NCBI RefSeq assembly: GCF_030272615.1
Contig: NC_081414.1
Location: forward strand, 49,154,501-49,218,500
Source: Cryptomeria japonica
Lineage: Eukaryota; Streptophyta; Pinopsida; Cupressales; Cupressaceae
Direction of reading: 5' to 3'
Length of the DNA stretch: 64,000 bases
The position numbers and the translations under genes were made by a program. Positions 31,749 to 44,265 of the stretch are shown here, piece by piece; the stretch's first letter is position 1; each line of letters starts with the position of its first letter. The notes beneath the pieces are model-generated. The model was not told where the DNA came from, made no database searches, and worked only from the letters and a program-made list of their open reading frames with translations.

Positions 31749-34700
31749 CAAAATATCATAGAGAATATTTAAATAAATAAAGGGAGGACCTTGTTTGGGT
31801 TATGACATACTTACCCTCCAAAATGATGCATCATCCAAGTGCATCAATTAACATTAGGCTAGAGTCAATATAGACTAAACTTACAACTTCACCAATGTGA
31901 GGCCAACAAATTTGTACTTGACATGGTTTGTATTTCCATTTAACTAAAATACAATATAATCTTTATTTTGGAAAATGTTTAAGATATCACAATGATAATC
32001 ACTTATCAAAATAATTATTTTAACAAAACCTAAGTGAGTGTGTGCATTCCATCATTTCCATGCATACATTACAACAAATATAACATTTTAAGATGCATTT
32101 AATCTCAACTTTTATGGTCACTACTTTGTTGATCTCTATCAAATTCATTCATAATAAAGAATCATTATATTGGATCATATCCATATCATTTCCTAAAATT
32201 CTCATATCTTCACTCTAACATATTTATTTAGATTATTTTACCATAATCGATGTGTAGAACTACATCTTATCTTGAATGAAACTTTCTAGACATAACTTCC
32301 AAATTTTGAAATCAGTATCTGGTTTATATTCCTAACATGATTTATGTACATTCCAACTTATCATATCAATCTATTTCATAACTTTTATTAGATAAAAATA
32401 AACTACCTTACATAAATTAATGTAAGGATTAAGTTCTTTATCATTCATACTTGTTCTTACCATACCCTTGCATTTGATTATAGACCATATTTCTCAATAT
32501 TCCTTAACATTATACCAACAATATCTTGATATATAATCACACTTGCACTAATTTTAGCTTATTCCAATGATGAACACTCCATAGAAACTTCAACAAAAGG
32601 ATCATCTCAATGTCTAATATTCTAGTACAAAATCAATCATATAAAGATTATAATCATTCAAATAAAAATAGCATTAAGATAAGTCATGACTTGGTCATAG
32701 ATAAAAAAAATTGAATAAGTTATTCACGTGCACCTTTTCACATGATATTTAATAGGTGGGTGCATATATCATCCATGTACACTCAAAAGTAATTTGAAAA
32801 GTTAGTAGATCCACCCAAATAATCATGTGACCTAGACATAATTTCCATCTCATCAAATCATTCTTTATAGAATATAATATATAATATTAACATTCTCTTA
32901 ATGTATTAACTCCTACTTGATCCAAAACACCAATATACTAAAGTCAAGATGCACTTCATTCAATATTATAATACATAGGTGATCACAATAGCTTAGTTTT
33001 AATGATTCAATTTCACGCATTGTATCTCATATTTTCAAATATACACATCTTGTATGCTACTCAGCATCAATCATTTAATACAATGTGTGACATATTTTAA
33101 TAGTACACAAGAGAAAAATATTTCCTTTAATCATGAAACTAATTCAAATATATAAGTAATACATTCTCTTATATAGAATCCCTTGTACATTCTATCAATG
33201 TTTACTATAAACATGAGAGGAAGCCAATAACGCATCATAGATCTAGCAACATAAATCACATAGTCTACCCAACACAAGATTTTAAGAAAGCCAAAATGGG
33301 CGTGTCCAAGAGTCTAAAAAATAAATGAAAAAGGTTTTGGTGACTAGATTAACTCAATAAAATTTAAATTTTTATATCTATCCCTTACAATAATTCAAAA
33401 TTCATTAATAACTAGAATAAATTCTCAAATTTGAAAAGTATTTTCACATAAACTAAGTGACTAAATGCTAGTCACGTTGAGGGAGAAAGAATCTACATGA
33501 AACCTTATGGGTACCACATCCAAGATGCAGTAGAGAACATGTCCAAGAATACCACAACATGAGTCTTGAAGACCATGATATCGCACAAAGAAAAACTTCA
33601 ATCATTCTTAATCATGGGTCCAAACTCAATTTTTTAGATGCTTACAGTTTTAGTGCATTATGATAATATTACTCTGTAAAGATTCAAATATAATAGTTTT
33701 TTTAAAAATTGAAATGTAATTTATATCCATTCCGCGATTAGTCTCAACTCAAACACCACATTCATAGAAAACATTACAATCATCAAGTCATAATACAGAT
33801 GGTCACTTAAGCATTCAAGCTCAAAACCATTGTCATTTTACTTGCATTCACTTATGCAAGAAACAATCATCAATTAATCATGCAAGGACAAGCGATCTCC
33901 ATTTATAAGAACTTATGACTTCGAGTACTTGTTATGCAAGATGTGATATGATTTTTTCTTTTGCAATTTCTAAATTAATTTTCATTTCAATTATCAGATT
34001 TATGGAATAATTATATTCACAATATCATGATACACCTAATCATTTCCACAATATTTATGCATGTAGCGTTTAAAAAAGAATGCATTCACATTATACAACA
34101 ATGCTATAAGCTTGACATAGTGATCTCTTAATGCTAAATAAGTTGTGATATAATAAAAAATACCAATCCACACTTGCACAATGCTCTTATTATCCATGGT
34201 TTCCTTTAACAAACAAGTATTCACACTATACAATAGTTAGGTCAACACATTACCATGGTCAATAGATGTAGGGATCATTAATGTATTTTTTATTTCACTA
34301 ACAAAGATTAGCCTATTCAAACTCCTTTCCTTAACCCCCCTTTAATATTAAAAGCCACTAAACAATCACTCTCATAAATGTCCTCAATAATCTTAAGACA
34401 TGAATGCAATTTTGGAAATATAGGTTCAAATGATCTACTATAAAAATTCACACTTACTTTCATGCATCAACAAGCACTTCCACACATACAAAATGTAGTC
34501 ATACAAGGATCAATGCATAAAACACAATCATCCTTTATCCATACATCATGCATATAAGTAGTGTTTGGCATTTCACCTTAATTGCAACACCATATAATAT
34601 AGTTCACATTATTTAATCATGTATCATGGACAAGAAATTTCAAGAAAAATATTCAATAGTCACACCAATCAAATAGAATGAAAAATCATAACAATTCCAA

Positions 34701-35138
34701 TTCAAGGTTCACCACACATAACAAGATATGAAACATCAAAAAGACCATTTGAATACAAAAATACATCAAGAGTATATCTAACTCTCAAATTTCATCTTTC
34801 ATCAAACATATCAAACATGGAGTACTAATTTTTCACACCATACACATTGATACACACAAAGTCTCAAGAAGAACTTATATGCAAGGGCATTTCCCTCAAA
34901 GTGATTATTTTTTGCTTCTTCATACTCTAAAACAAAGAGATATATTCCCTTCCTTAGTAGGTTTAACACAATATAGGAGGCTCTCTATCTCACTACTCAA
35001 GTTGATCCAAATCAATTCAACTTTTGAATCAAACATCAAGTAATTATGTAGCCATACTCTAAGTGCCACTCAACTAGAGGGGCTTGTGATCAAATATTCA
35101 TAAGTTAACATAGTGAACTCAAGGCCCTAGTGCTGGAT
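31745..35138 (-). other. Internal region of the NC LTR element, no gene
   Basis: AT-rich DNA with no conserved frame on either strand. The GACATACTTACCCTCC segment near 31,804 with the following ATGCATCATCCAAGTGCAT resembles GACATCCTACCCCC and ATATTGATGCAC in the related element near 44,720, so the two internal regions are homologous. Confidence 0.55.
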
Positions 35139-35155
35139 CTAAAGCTCTAATACCA
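35139..35155 (-). other. Primer binding site (tRNA-Met type) of the NC element
   Basis: Minus strand TGGTATTAGAGCTTTAG, one change from the usual TGGTATCAGAGC start, two bases from the LTR. Confidence 0.7.
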
Positions 35156-35236
35156 TATGCAAGGACCTCCATGCACAAATTAAGAATGAGTGATCTCCTT
35201 CTTATCTCCTCATCGGAGCTTATATCCTCTCCCTTT

Positions 35237-35764
35237 TTAGCTGTAGAAGCAGAATATGTAGTAGGCATATCAGAAACATGTCAAGTAGTATGGATGCGAA
35301 GAGATTTTTGATGGATTTGTTGTGATAATAAATAAAAAAGCAGTTTTATTATGGAAGAGTGACACATTTCATAAGAGAAGTAAACACATTGTTACAAGAT
35401 ATCATTTTATTCAAGAGTGGGTGAACAATAGAGAAATCAACCTAAAGTACTTAAAATATGAATTTTAGCTGGTAGACATATTCACAAAGGGTTTAAAAAG
35501 GCACAATTTGAATATTTGATAGAAAATTTGGATATTAAATATTAATGTAGTTCATTTTTTTAACATTTCAGCCTAAGTTTATTCTGCAATATTATTAGAT
35601 GTTGACCTATTCTATAAAATACTTTATGTTTCTAAAACTACTCTATAAATAGAGACATATGTAATCATATTGGCAAATACAATAAAATACCAATATTATG
35701 TAGCACCACACTGTGAATATTTCATTTTCTATTTTTTTTATTACTTATGTTCTGCCTCCAACTA
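35237..35764 (+). mobile_element. Ty1/copia relic: RNase H end plus short LTR
   Basis: Plus-strand reading shows AVEAEYV, CQVVWMRRDF, a KxxHIxxRYHFI-like block with breaks and IFTKGLKKAQFEYL, the C-terminal RNase H of a copia element with several stops. It is followed by a probable 165-bp 3' LTR (35600-35764) that starts TGTTGACC, ends near CCAACTA and has a CTATAAATAG TATA box at about 35,642. Nothing upstream of the RNase H survives. Confidence 0.75.
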
Positions 35765-35805
35765 ATAGCGTAACCTCTTTTATGAAAAAATTAACAATGT
35801 GTGTG

Positions 35806-35945
35806 TGTAAGAACCCAATCTATCTAACCCAAAAATAACACTAATTTAAATTTTCTTTGTTATTATTCTTCTAGTCATTAAGTGTTCATTTGTTTGTATA
35901 CTCATGAATTCATATATCCATCAAGTAGGATAGGCATCTAGACCT
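35806..35945 (-). repeat. Left LTR of the split NC element, first part
   Basis: Shares TGTAAGAAC, TATTATTCTTC and GGATAGGCATCTAG with 45957-46090, then stops at the 7.3 kb insertion. Confidence 0.75.
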
Positions 35946-36189
35946 TGTTAGGACTGCAAAATCTGCATCCGGTTTTTGTCCTCGGGGGTTTGCCTATTGG
36001 TCGTCAATTTTAAGTTCATGAATAGGGGTTTATTTTTCATGATTCTCTTGCAAAAAGATTTTATTTAATTAGAGTCTTATCACTTCCCTTAGTTTCCCTT
36101 TGTATGTTTTCCCTAGTCGCAACATTGTAATGACCCCTTGGACCCTCATGTTAGTTGCATGTGATCAAAATTGTGCGTTCAAGTCCCGC

Positions 36190-36740
36190 ACCCCCGCAGG
36201 TTATGTTTATGTTTCTCTTTTTATGTTGTGGGCCTGCAGGCTACATTTTAAAGAGATTAGCAGTTATTCCTTCTGTTAACTTTATGTTGCGGCCTACAGA
36301 AATCATTGATGAGTTACCTGTTAGAAGGACCCCGCGGGGTCATTTACATTGTTGATTTTTTTTATAGCGGCCCTGCAGAAGGTGTCAGAGCTAGCAAGTG
36401 TATCCCACAACCCTGCAAAGGTTAAGACAAAATGAATTGAAAAGATGAGGGCGCGCAGGAAAAGAGACCTTACAAGTGTTGAGCGTGGAATAAGAGCTCT
36501 CGCATCCCCGCATGGAAGCTAAAGGTTAACAGAAGCATGTTGCAGGCTTGCGGGAAGATAAAAGTGCAAGGAGTTAAATGAGGCTTTAGTACCCCGCATC
36601 CCCGCATGGATATTCTACAAAGTCTAAAGAGATTAGCAGGCGTGCAAAATAAAGAAAGATTGCATGTTAGCTAGAAAATGAGTATCCCATATCCCCGCAA
36701 AGGTAAGATGGGAGGAAATAAAAAGATCGCGGGCATGCAG
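36190..36740. repeat. GC-rich degenerate tandem repeat, ~94-bp period
   Basis: An ATCCCCGCATGG-like core recurs at about 36,411 (CCCTGCAAAG), 36,504, 36,598 and 36,691, spaced 93-95 bp, with weaker copies before. Blocks such as AGATTAGCAG and GCGGGNATGCAG lie between cores. Base composition is unlike the AT-rich surroundings. Confidence 0.7.
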
Positions 36741-37234
36741 TAGGCTTCTGCCGACTTTTCAAAGGGGAACGTGGCGTCCTAGTCACATCAACGGAATTCC
36801 ACGTGGATTTCAATGCAAGTCGGGCCGTTTGATCTAATTGCTTGGATAACATCGATGGTGGAAATTCAAATTGAAAACACGACTACTTGTGAATTCAATT
36901 GGCTTGCTGCATTTATTGCTCAAAGCACTAGCTTTTATTACAATTTGTTGTTGGATCGATTCATAATTGAGACCTTGTTTCTAAAATTGTATCCATGCAA
37001 CTGAGAGAGTGCCATTGCAAGCTGAGGAGTGCAGAGAATTACAGGGAAATTGCACGAATTGAAGGTATTATAGGTGCTGAAGTGAGCTTTAAAACTAGTA
37101 AGTGTTTTTTATCTTGCTCATAGTTGTAGGGGTGAATTATGAATTTCGAATAGTGTAGTTTGTTGCAAGTCAGCCCTAGGGTTTTATACACTCATAATTG
37201 CAGTAGTTCTTCTCTGTCTTTGTGAATTATTAAA
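36741..37234 (+). other. Leader before the decayed ORF
   Basis: No gene. It links the GC-rich repeat to the ATG at 37235 and probably holds the 5' UTR. Confidence 0.4.
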
Positions 37235-40200
37235 ATGTCTAAGAAGGGAGGGAGTTCTTCTAAGGGTAAAAGGAATGAAATGGATAAAGCAGTGCAAGGC
37301 CCCTCAATAGTTGAGGTTCATGATGATAAACGAAACAAGTAGGAGTTGCCCAAGCAGAGCAGGAGGTCGCTCAAACAGAGGTGGCTCCTAAGACGAAAAA
37401 AAGGAGGACCATAGAGAAGGGAGAGGCCTCAGCGCCAAAGGAGAAGAAAGAGAAAAACGAGAAGGATCCAAAAGAGAAAAAACCTAGGGCTCCAACGAAG
37501 AAAAAAGAAGCTCAGGTGCCTTAGGAGGCTTTGACTGAGGGCCATCAAGTTCCTGAAGAGAGATTGGAGGAGCACGCACAAACACTTCAGGCCACTATTG
37601 AAACACCTGCAATAGCTCCTACAAAAGTGCAAAAGGGGAGAAGCCTCCATTATATCAGGACCTATTGGATGTGCTTCTTGCATCCAACACAAGCATCAAA
37701 GACAACGACGACTTGATGGATGGATGCTTGCACTATGGGGATGCCTTCAATCATGAGAGGGGTTGGAAGTTGTTCCAATATTTTTACAACAACAAGGATG
37801 AAGTCATTCCTAGGTCAAATCCATGGCGGTTTCCTATGGCCAAGTTGATTGTTCCCCTATTTAGGCATTATAGGGAGAAGGAGGTTCCCCTATTTAGGAA
37901 GAAGGATTGGCATTTTGATATATTACCAATTCTTCCCATTGAGAAAGAGCCTTTTGTTGTTGAGTCATTTGAGAAATATTTTGTTAAAACTTATCTTGCT
38001 CTTTGTTAGATTTTGGGGGAGGATTCCCAAGAGAAGATGCCAGTTGGGATAATGTTGATGGGGATGAAAATTCAGCATAAGTATGTCAACCTAGAATATG
38101 ATTATGCCTCATTCATTTCTAGGTAGATTCATGAAGGGTTGATGGAAGCAGTAAATAAGCCCTTGGAGATTAGAATGAAGTATTCCTCCTTATTGTCTCA
38201 TTTGATTCTTTTTCAACATAAGTGTGAGTGGAGCCCTGATCTTCAACTCAAATTTTATGATATGCATGGTGTAGTCTTTCCTGTGCAGAGGTAGTGCCAA
38301 GTGTGGGACAGAACATGTGAAGTGGCTGACTATATTGTATATCATCAACATTTTGTGATGAAAATTATGTCATGTTTGGGTGTGGTACTGAATAGAATAC
38401 CAACTAAGGACATGGTATTTTTGAGGCCCAAATAAAATCGATTGGATGATGAGGTAAGGTTCTATGGGTGCCCCCAATCCCCTCGCCTGTTGTCAGTTTA
38501 TGTTTCTCCAAGGTTAGATTTTGTGAACTTAGAAATTTCATTTGGTAGAGTAGAAGAAAGGCTCTCTTCTTCCCAAGTCCACAAGGTTTGGTGAGCTTGC
38601 AGTTGGAGATAAGGTATTGAATAGACTGCAAAATTATTTGATAACTAGATATGCATTGAAATATGGTAAAAGGAGGAATTTTGACCAATAAGGATTCATA
38701 GGTTGGCTTAGAGCCAAGATTAAAAGAGGATCTTTTAATCATGATTTGGATTTGAATGAAGATGTAGTTAGCAATTGCCTTAGCATGGAGCAAGCCTTGC
38801 AAAGAATAAAAAAGTGGGCAATTCTTATGAATTGAAAATGATACAAGGGCTAAGTTCCCTAATTTTCAAGGATTCTTCTCCAAGGAAGAAAGGCCTATCA
38901 TGAGGATTGAGGCAATGCTTGAGAAGTTTGAGTCCATTTTATAGGGACTTACATGACCCATGACGAAATAATGGATCACACTCCAAGAGATGTTCAAGAG
39001 CAGCAGATCTGCATGTGCAGGAGGTACAACAAGAGGAAGCTGCAAGAGGCCAAGGTGGCAGGGATGTCATTGAAGGAGAAGTTGAGAAAATTCTCTCCTC
39101 ACATCCTAGGGATGTATAGATCATTGAGGAACCTCAGAGAAGAAGAGATTTTGGTCAACCTTTCCCAACTGATAAGTGTGAAGATGAGCAAGCAATTGTT
39201 TCTCATATAATTTTGTCAGATGAAGATTTTGTTAAGAGACCTAAATTCAAGGATTTATGGTTGTAGGCGGTTGGTCCTCTCGAAGGTGTCCCAGAGATTC
39301 AATCTCTGGATGATCTAAATTTAGATCATGTAACCCCATAGGAAGCTAGATTTTTTTTTTAGGAGAGTGGGATGTTACTTATACCAGGATGGAATTTAGA
39401 AGGAATTTTTTTGTTAGATCAAATAAGGCAACAACTAGATCCCACCTTTGTAGCATAATTTGAAAAGGACGGAGGGCAAAGTGGGTCAGGATATCACCCC
39501 CCTCTTGAGACATTAGCCCAATGGGTAAGAGCCCCAAGCATTGACAAGCCTAGATTTCTAATTGGAGTTGAATAAAGGTCATGGGATGGGGCAATAATAA
39601 GAACTTTAAAGGACACATCTGTTGTTGAAGCAATTAAATTTTCAATGAATTCAACCATGATTTCTTTAGATTTTGTGAAGCTACAAGAAAGGAAAAAATA
39701 GCATTATTGCAGGAGAGAGTAGAGATGCATCAGTCCTATACATAGGTGCTAGTTGAGAATTCTCAACTAAAGAAAAAATTAGAAAAGTAGGCGATTGCAC
39801 CCCCTCCTATGATCATATAGTAGGGGGAATCATCAAAGGTCGTGGAGGAGATTAATTATTTAAAGCAGGAAATAAATGATCTTTAGAAACAAGTGCAGGC
39901 TAAAGATCAACAAATTTTGAGAACAAAATCAATGGAAAAAGATAGGGTTGTAACAATGATCAAGAGAACCTTGTAACATTTGTTGAGATCAATTTTGAAT
40001 ATAATTGAAGATGTTTACAATTATTTTTGCATTCTTTCAGAAGGGGCTACTCAATGCTCCAAGTTTTTGACTGACTTAAAGGAGATTTTTGAAGGGTGGA
40101 AAGCTCTAGGGCCAAAGATCAAATATTTAACTATTGCAGTCCAATACATGCCCGTGCCACCTCAACCATTGGCAGATTTTTGCAGATCTTGTGAATCACT

Positions 40201-40714
40201 TGTCAATGAGATTCATTATTTAGAAGACAAGGATTGAGAAATTAAGGAAAGAATGCAGAGCTTTAATGAATTGAAATATTGGACCACCCCTCTTCTTCAT
40301 GCTAAAAATTCAGAGTTGAAGCCTTTTGATGAGAGGAAAAGGCAATATGAAGATATAATTAATGTTGCCATTCAAAAAATAGTTGATAAAGACTATATAA
40401 ATGAACTGGTATATTATTTAGCTATTGATAAGCTAAATATAACTGACACAACATATTTAAGGTTTATTGTGGGTGTCATAGCAGTTATTGATACCAAATG
40501 TAAAGAGGCTCCAAATTGCGTGCAGTTAATCAAAAGTGTGGTATGGCCAACGAGTTTTGAAATTCACAACTGGCATGAAAAGCATAATGTTGTTAAGGAT
40601 GTTGTAAGATGTAGCTCACCAGCTAGGTTTGAACAATATTTGAAGGAGGAAGTTATGCATTGTGTTAAAGGCATAAGCATTCATTTTCTCAAGTGTGGGA
40701 ACTTCTTGTTTTGA
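37235..40714 (+). pseudogene. Decayed long ORF of the unclassified insertion; function unknown
   Basis: ATG at 37235 opens a Ser/Lys-rich N terminus. After a frame change the reading is strongly basic and acidic (KEKKEKNEKDPKEKK near 37,450). A globular part follows with conserved-looking text such as GWKLFQYFYNN, WHFDILPILPIEKEP (near 37,910) and EKMPVGIMLMGMKIQHKYVN (near 38,040). A Lys/Glu/Gln-rich probable coiled coil (39,660-39,970) leads to a C-terminal domain (39,980-40,714; ILNIIEDVYNYF, VVWPTSFEIHNWHEKHN). Many in-frame stops and several frame changes interrupt it. I do not recognise the family; a Gag-like or accessory transposon protein is possible. Confidence 0.6.
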
Positions 40715-40973
40715 AGTATAAAGATACTTTTGGCATATTCATTTTCTCAATGATGTAATGTAATTTTGACATGTTTCATCAGCCTGAAGCTTGTTTTGCT
40801 CCTTATTTTCTATAAAAGGAATTCAGGGTTGGTTGACAAAGGGTTCTAAAATTTTGTAATCGACATATACTCGATAAATAATTGTTCTGAGCATAGGTCT
40901 TAATGTTGTCTGAATCGTATATCCACAAGTTTTGACTTAATGAAAATCACACCATGTTTTGTCTCTTTGTTCT

Positions 40974-42596
40974 TGTAGACACCTAAAAATGGTCAACGCT
41001 TGCGGAGTCATACTTTAACATTTGCGCATTGCCTCATTTTAGGTTTTTGTGTCGCATTAACATTTCTCCTATGTCACGCACTTGGTTTTTATCATTTGCG
41101 AACATCGAGTCATTCTTCTACATTCTTCCTTTATCTCGCTCTCGAATTTGGTCTTGTCGACAACACTATCCAATCATGATTTTAATCGATCTTATCCTAT
41201 TGCATCAATGTGCGTGCTTATTTGTCATCATTTTGGACATCGTCAATCCTAATTAGGGTTTTGTCCTCTTATTAATCTTATCATCAATCTTATCATTTTG
41301 GACATCGTCAATCCTAATTAGGGTTTTGTCCTCTTATTAATCTTATCATCAATCTTATCATTTTGGACATCGTCAATCCTAATTAGGGTTTTGTCCTCTT
41401 ATCGATTTGTCATCAATCTTGTCATTTTAACGATCGATTTTTCATCGATCGTTGTCATGTTCGATCTTGTCATTTTGCAATCGATTTGTCATCGATCGTG
41501 GTCATTTTCAATCTTGTCGTATTGCAATCTATTTTGTTATCGATCCTTGTCCTCTTGTCAATTTTGTCATTTTGCGATCATTTCGCTATCAATTGTTGTC
41601 TATCTCAATTATGTCAATTTGGATCAATTTGTCATTGTTCCTCGTCAGTTGGCGCATCTATCAATCAAATCATTTATCACACTGGTCATTTATCAATTCA
41701 AAATCAAATCGAGTCAATTATATTTCAAGACCTAATTCGTCTTCTAGGGTTTTATGATTTATTCATTTAACCTAATTTGTCATTTCTTCCTCTAGGATTA
41801 CTAAATTATTTATTAATCCTAGGTCTTCTCATTACAATTAAATCTTTATTTAATTGGCTAATTATTCTTCCTCTTGTAAATTAATTAATAAATGACAAAT
41901 TATTAATTAATTTACCTAATTTCTTCTAGTTCCTAATTTCCTATTTTTCCATCAATTTCTAATTCCTGATTGTCATCAATTTCAATTTTCTAATTTTCTT
42001 AATTTCTAATTTCTTTTCCCTCCTATTTCATCTCCTAATTCTATGGGAATGACATTTCAATTTGTCATAAATTGTCGTAATTGATAATCAATCAATTTTG
42101 ACATAGAATGTGTCATAATTTGTCATCAATTATCAATCAATCAAATTGTGCATGGAAAGTGCATAATTTGTCATATTGATTTGCAATTTCCATTTGAATT
42201 GCATCATGCTAATCTTGTCATTTATCCAATTCTTCTATAAATTGGATGATTTTCAATCCCGAATCCCGAATCCCGAATCAAACTATCGAACTTATGCTTC
42301 TAGTACTCTTGATCAACAAACCAATATCAATCTTGCTTTCAATTGTATGTTGTGCACTTGTAGGTGAGATCCACAAATCCATTTGAAGAGGAAAGAAGAA
42401 CAATGGAGCCGCATGGAAGAAGCATCCAAATCGTCATCTGGTTTGCATGAATATTTGCTTTTGAATGCTTTGTTTTTATGTCTCTATTGAGTGTGCTTAG
42501 GATTAGATCATTGCAATGTGTGTTTGGGATTGAGCTAATAATGAATAATATGTCCTTTTATATATTGCTTTGATGATTCCTAATTCCGATGCTACA
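40974..42596 (+). mobile_element. Solo LTR (1,623 bp) with perfect target duplication
   Basis: It starts TGTAGACACC, ends GATGCTACA and is flanked by GTTCT on both sides (40969-40973, 42597-42601). No internal region or second LTR is attached, as expected after LTR-LTR recombination. It contains a 65-bp triplicate (41231-41425), a Tcgatc/tttgtcat-rich part, a CTATAAATTGG TATA-like box near 42,236 and a three-fold CCCGAAT repeat. The same family recurs inverted at 62,890. Strand is arbitrary but set by the TATA box. Confidence 0.92.
41231..41425. repeat. 65-bp unit in three tandem copies
   Basis: TTTTGGACATCGTCAATCCT begins units at 41231, 41296 and 41361 and continues with AATTAGGGTTTTGTCCTCTT. 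The related LTR at the window end lacks these units. Confidence 0.93.
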
Positions 42597-42601
42597 GTTC
42601 T

Positions 42602-43272
42602 ATTTTCTTATCTATCATGATTCTTGTTTATCAAGGATGAATGAGTATTATCTTTGCAGTTATGTGTGAGTGTGTAAATGCATAGTTAGGGTTCTTTTCA
42701 AGGAAAAGATTAAATATTGCTATGAATTGTAGTGGATGATAAAATGGCAGAGATCACATAAGTATGATTCATGGTGGGATATGTTAAATATTGATGAAAG
42801 GCATCTTTATTTGGGAAATTGATTGTGGGATTGTTATATTCAGGAAATGTTGACTCTGTTACCTTAGGATAGGCACTGGTTTGTACGTTGTTATGACATT
42901 TCAGATACCTCTTATTTGAAAGTCATTAAATATTTAGTTTAATTTTAGTTTCATATGTTAAGCACGCTAATATTTTCTGAGAAGCCAATGTAGCTTTCAC
43001 ATATTGGGAATGGAATGATGTCTTTAAGCAATTGTGTATGTGTCTTGGCATGGAAATCTAAGAATTATCTACTTGTAAGGGATGTTCTATAGGAATTGTG
43101 TTATCTTTGTAGATGTCTTGTAGATTTACTACCTAGGTTTTGCAGAGCCCAAAGTGTAGAAGAATTCCTTCGTCCTTGGAATTCTTGTCAATTGGCCATC
43201 TATCTTGGAATGGTAAATGCAAGGAAGCTTTGAATCACTTCTGTTCTTACTACTAGATGGAAAACACCAACA
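42602..43272 (+). other. Right arm of the unclassified insertion
   Basis: Continues the host element after the solo LTR. No coding sequence seen. Confidence 0.45.
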
Positions 43273-43277
43273 AACCT

Positions 43278-44265
43278 CAAAAGGGTTAGGAATCTATCCC
43301 TTTATAGGGTTAGACATCCATATATCAAAAAAGATGGGAATCCACCAATCATATAGGATAGGAACTACAATTTGGTCTGAGCAGAGACTTAAACATAGGG
43401 ATAGTCCATCACTCAAAATCATTAAAATTAGGGACATTTCATTGCCCTAAATCATTCTCTCTTAGACTAAACTTCCTAATGGAAGTGCACCAAGGTCCAT
43501 CTTTAGGAGAAGAGAATGTAACCGACTTGAACCCCACCTCCAAATTTGGTGTCAAGGGAAGCAATTGGTCCTTATGGGATGCTTCTAAGAATACAAAGAA
43601 TATTTTTTATCTTAGCATTATATTAGATATTTTTGTCTCCATCCCTTCACTCAAATAATTTATTAATCTTAATTAATACATCATATTCTTAAAACCTCAT
43701 CCTTGATTGTCTACATGCATTCTTTCAACAAGGGATCAATGCATAATATATATTTAGTTCTATTCTCTATTTAAGTTTGATGTGAAATGTAAAGCGTGTA
43801 TGTAATTAAATTACTCTTTGTTTGTTGTATCTTAGGTCCAATCCTTTATCCAAATCCTGCACCTTCTTAGCTCCAATCCTTTAGCTAAATCTTGCACCTT
43901 CTATTGAAATGAGCCTCAAATCTTGAATTTGCAACACTAATTAATCACCTTATCTGTGAGAGAAAAAGAGAAAGAAAGAGAAAGAAAGAGAGAGTTACAA
44001 CATGAATGCCCTTTGATTCTCTTTCTCATAAAGATTTCTTTTATTATATAAGCTAAGGTTATGCATTGGGTTGGACAAGATCATGACAAATGTCTCAACC
44101 TTAAATTGTGAGAAAACACATAAGAATTTTTTTTTCAAGCCAACTATAATTTGTAGAAAATTCTTAAAACTAAATAAATAAATAAGGTAAGATATGATAG
44201 TATCTCATCAAGTCAACTAAGACTACTAGAATATCTTTACTATTTTAAGTAAAGGTAAATTCGTC
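43278..44265 (-). repeat. Left LTR of the split NC element, second part
   Basis: Colinear with about 46,100-47,060: shared blocks include CATATAGGATAGGAA/CATGTAGGATAGGAA, GAGCCTCAAATCTTGAATTT, TGCAACACTAA, GGGTTGGAYAAGATCAT and TTTACTATTTTAAGTAAA near the end. Confidence 0.75.

Larger units (their letters stand above)
29476..35236 (-). mobile_element. Non-coding LTR element, truncated (family NC)
   Basis: At 35158 the plus strand reads TGCAAGGACCTCCATGCA, and at 29476 it reads TGTAAGGAACTCCATTCA. Both continue with matching AAGAATGARTGA and TATCCTCTCCCTTTT blocks, so they are the outer ends of two LTRs. Left of the right LTR, after a 2-nt spacer, the minus strand reads TGGTATTAGAGCTTTAG, an initiator tRNA-Met-type primer site. 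The right LTR survives only to about 35,236, where a copia relic begins. The internal region holds no recognisable gag or pol, so the element is non-autonomous or fully decayed. The inner end of the left LTR is not defined. Confidence 0.6.
35946..43272 (+). mobile_element. Unclassified 7.3 kb insertion with decayed ORF
   Basis: It begins TGTTAGGACTGC and ends ACACCAACA, giving TGTTRG...CYAACA ends. The flanking pentamers are GACCT (35941-35945) and AACCT (43273-43277), four of five matching. It sits inside an NC-type LTR. It contains a GC-rich ~94-bp tandem repeat, a decayed long coding region (37235-40714) and a nested solo LTR (40974-42596). I found no pair of LTRs, no long inverted repeats and no polymerase or transposase motif, so its class is open. 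Confidence 0.55.

Noticed and set aside
41029-41770. Overlapping frames of 75-114 codons in the solo LTR
   Set aside because: They come from TCGATC/TTTGTCAT-rich repeats in several frames and lie inside an LTR.
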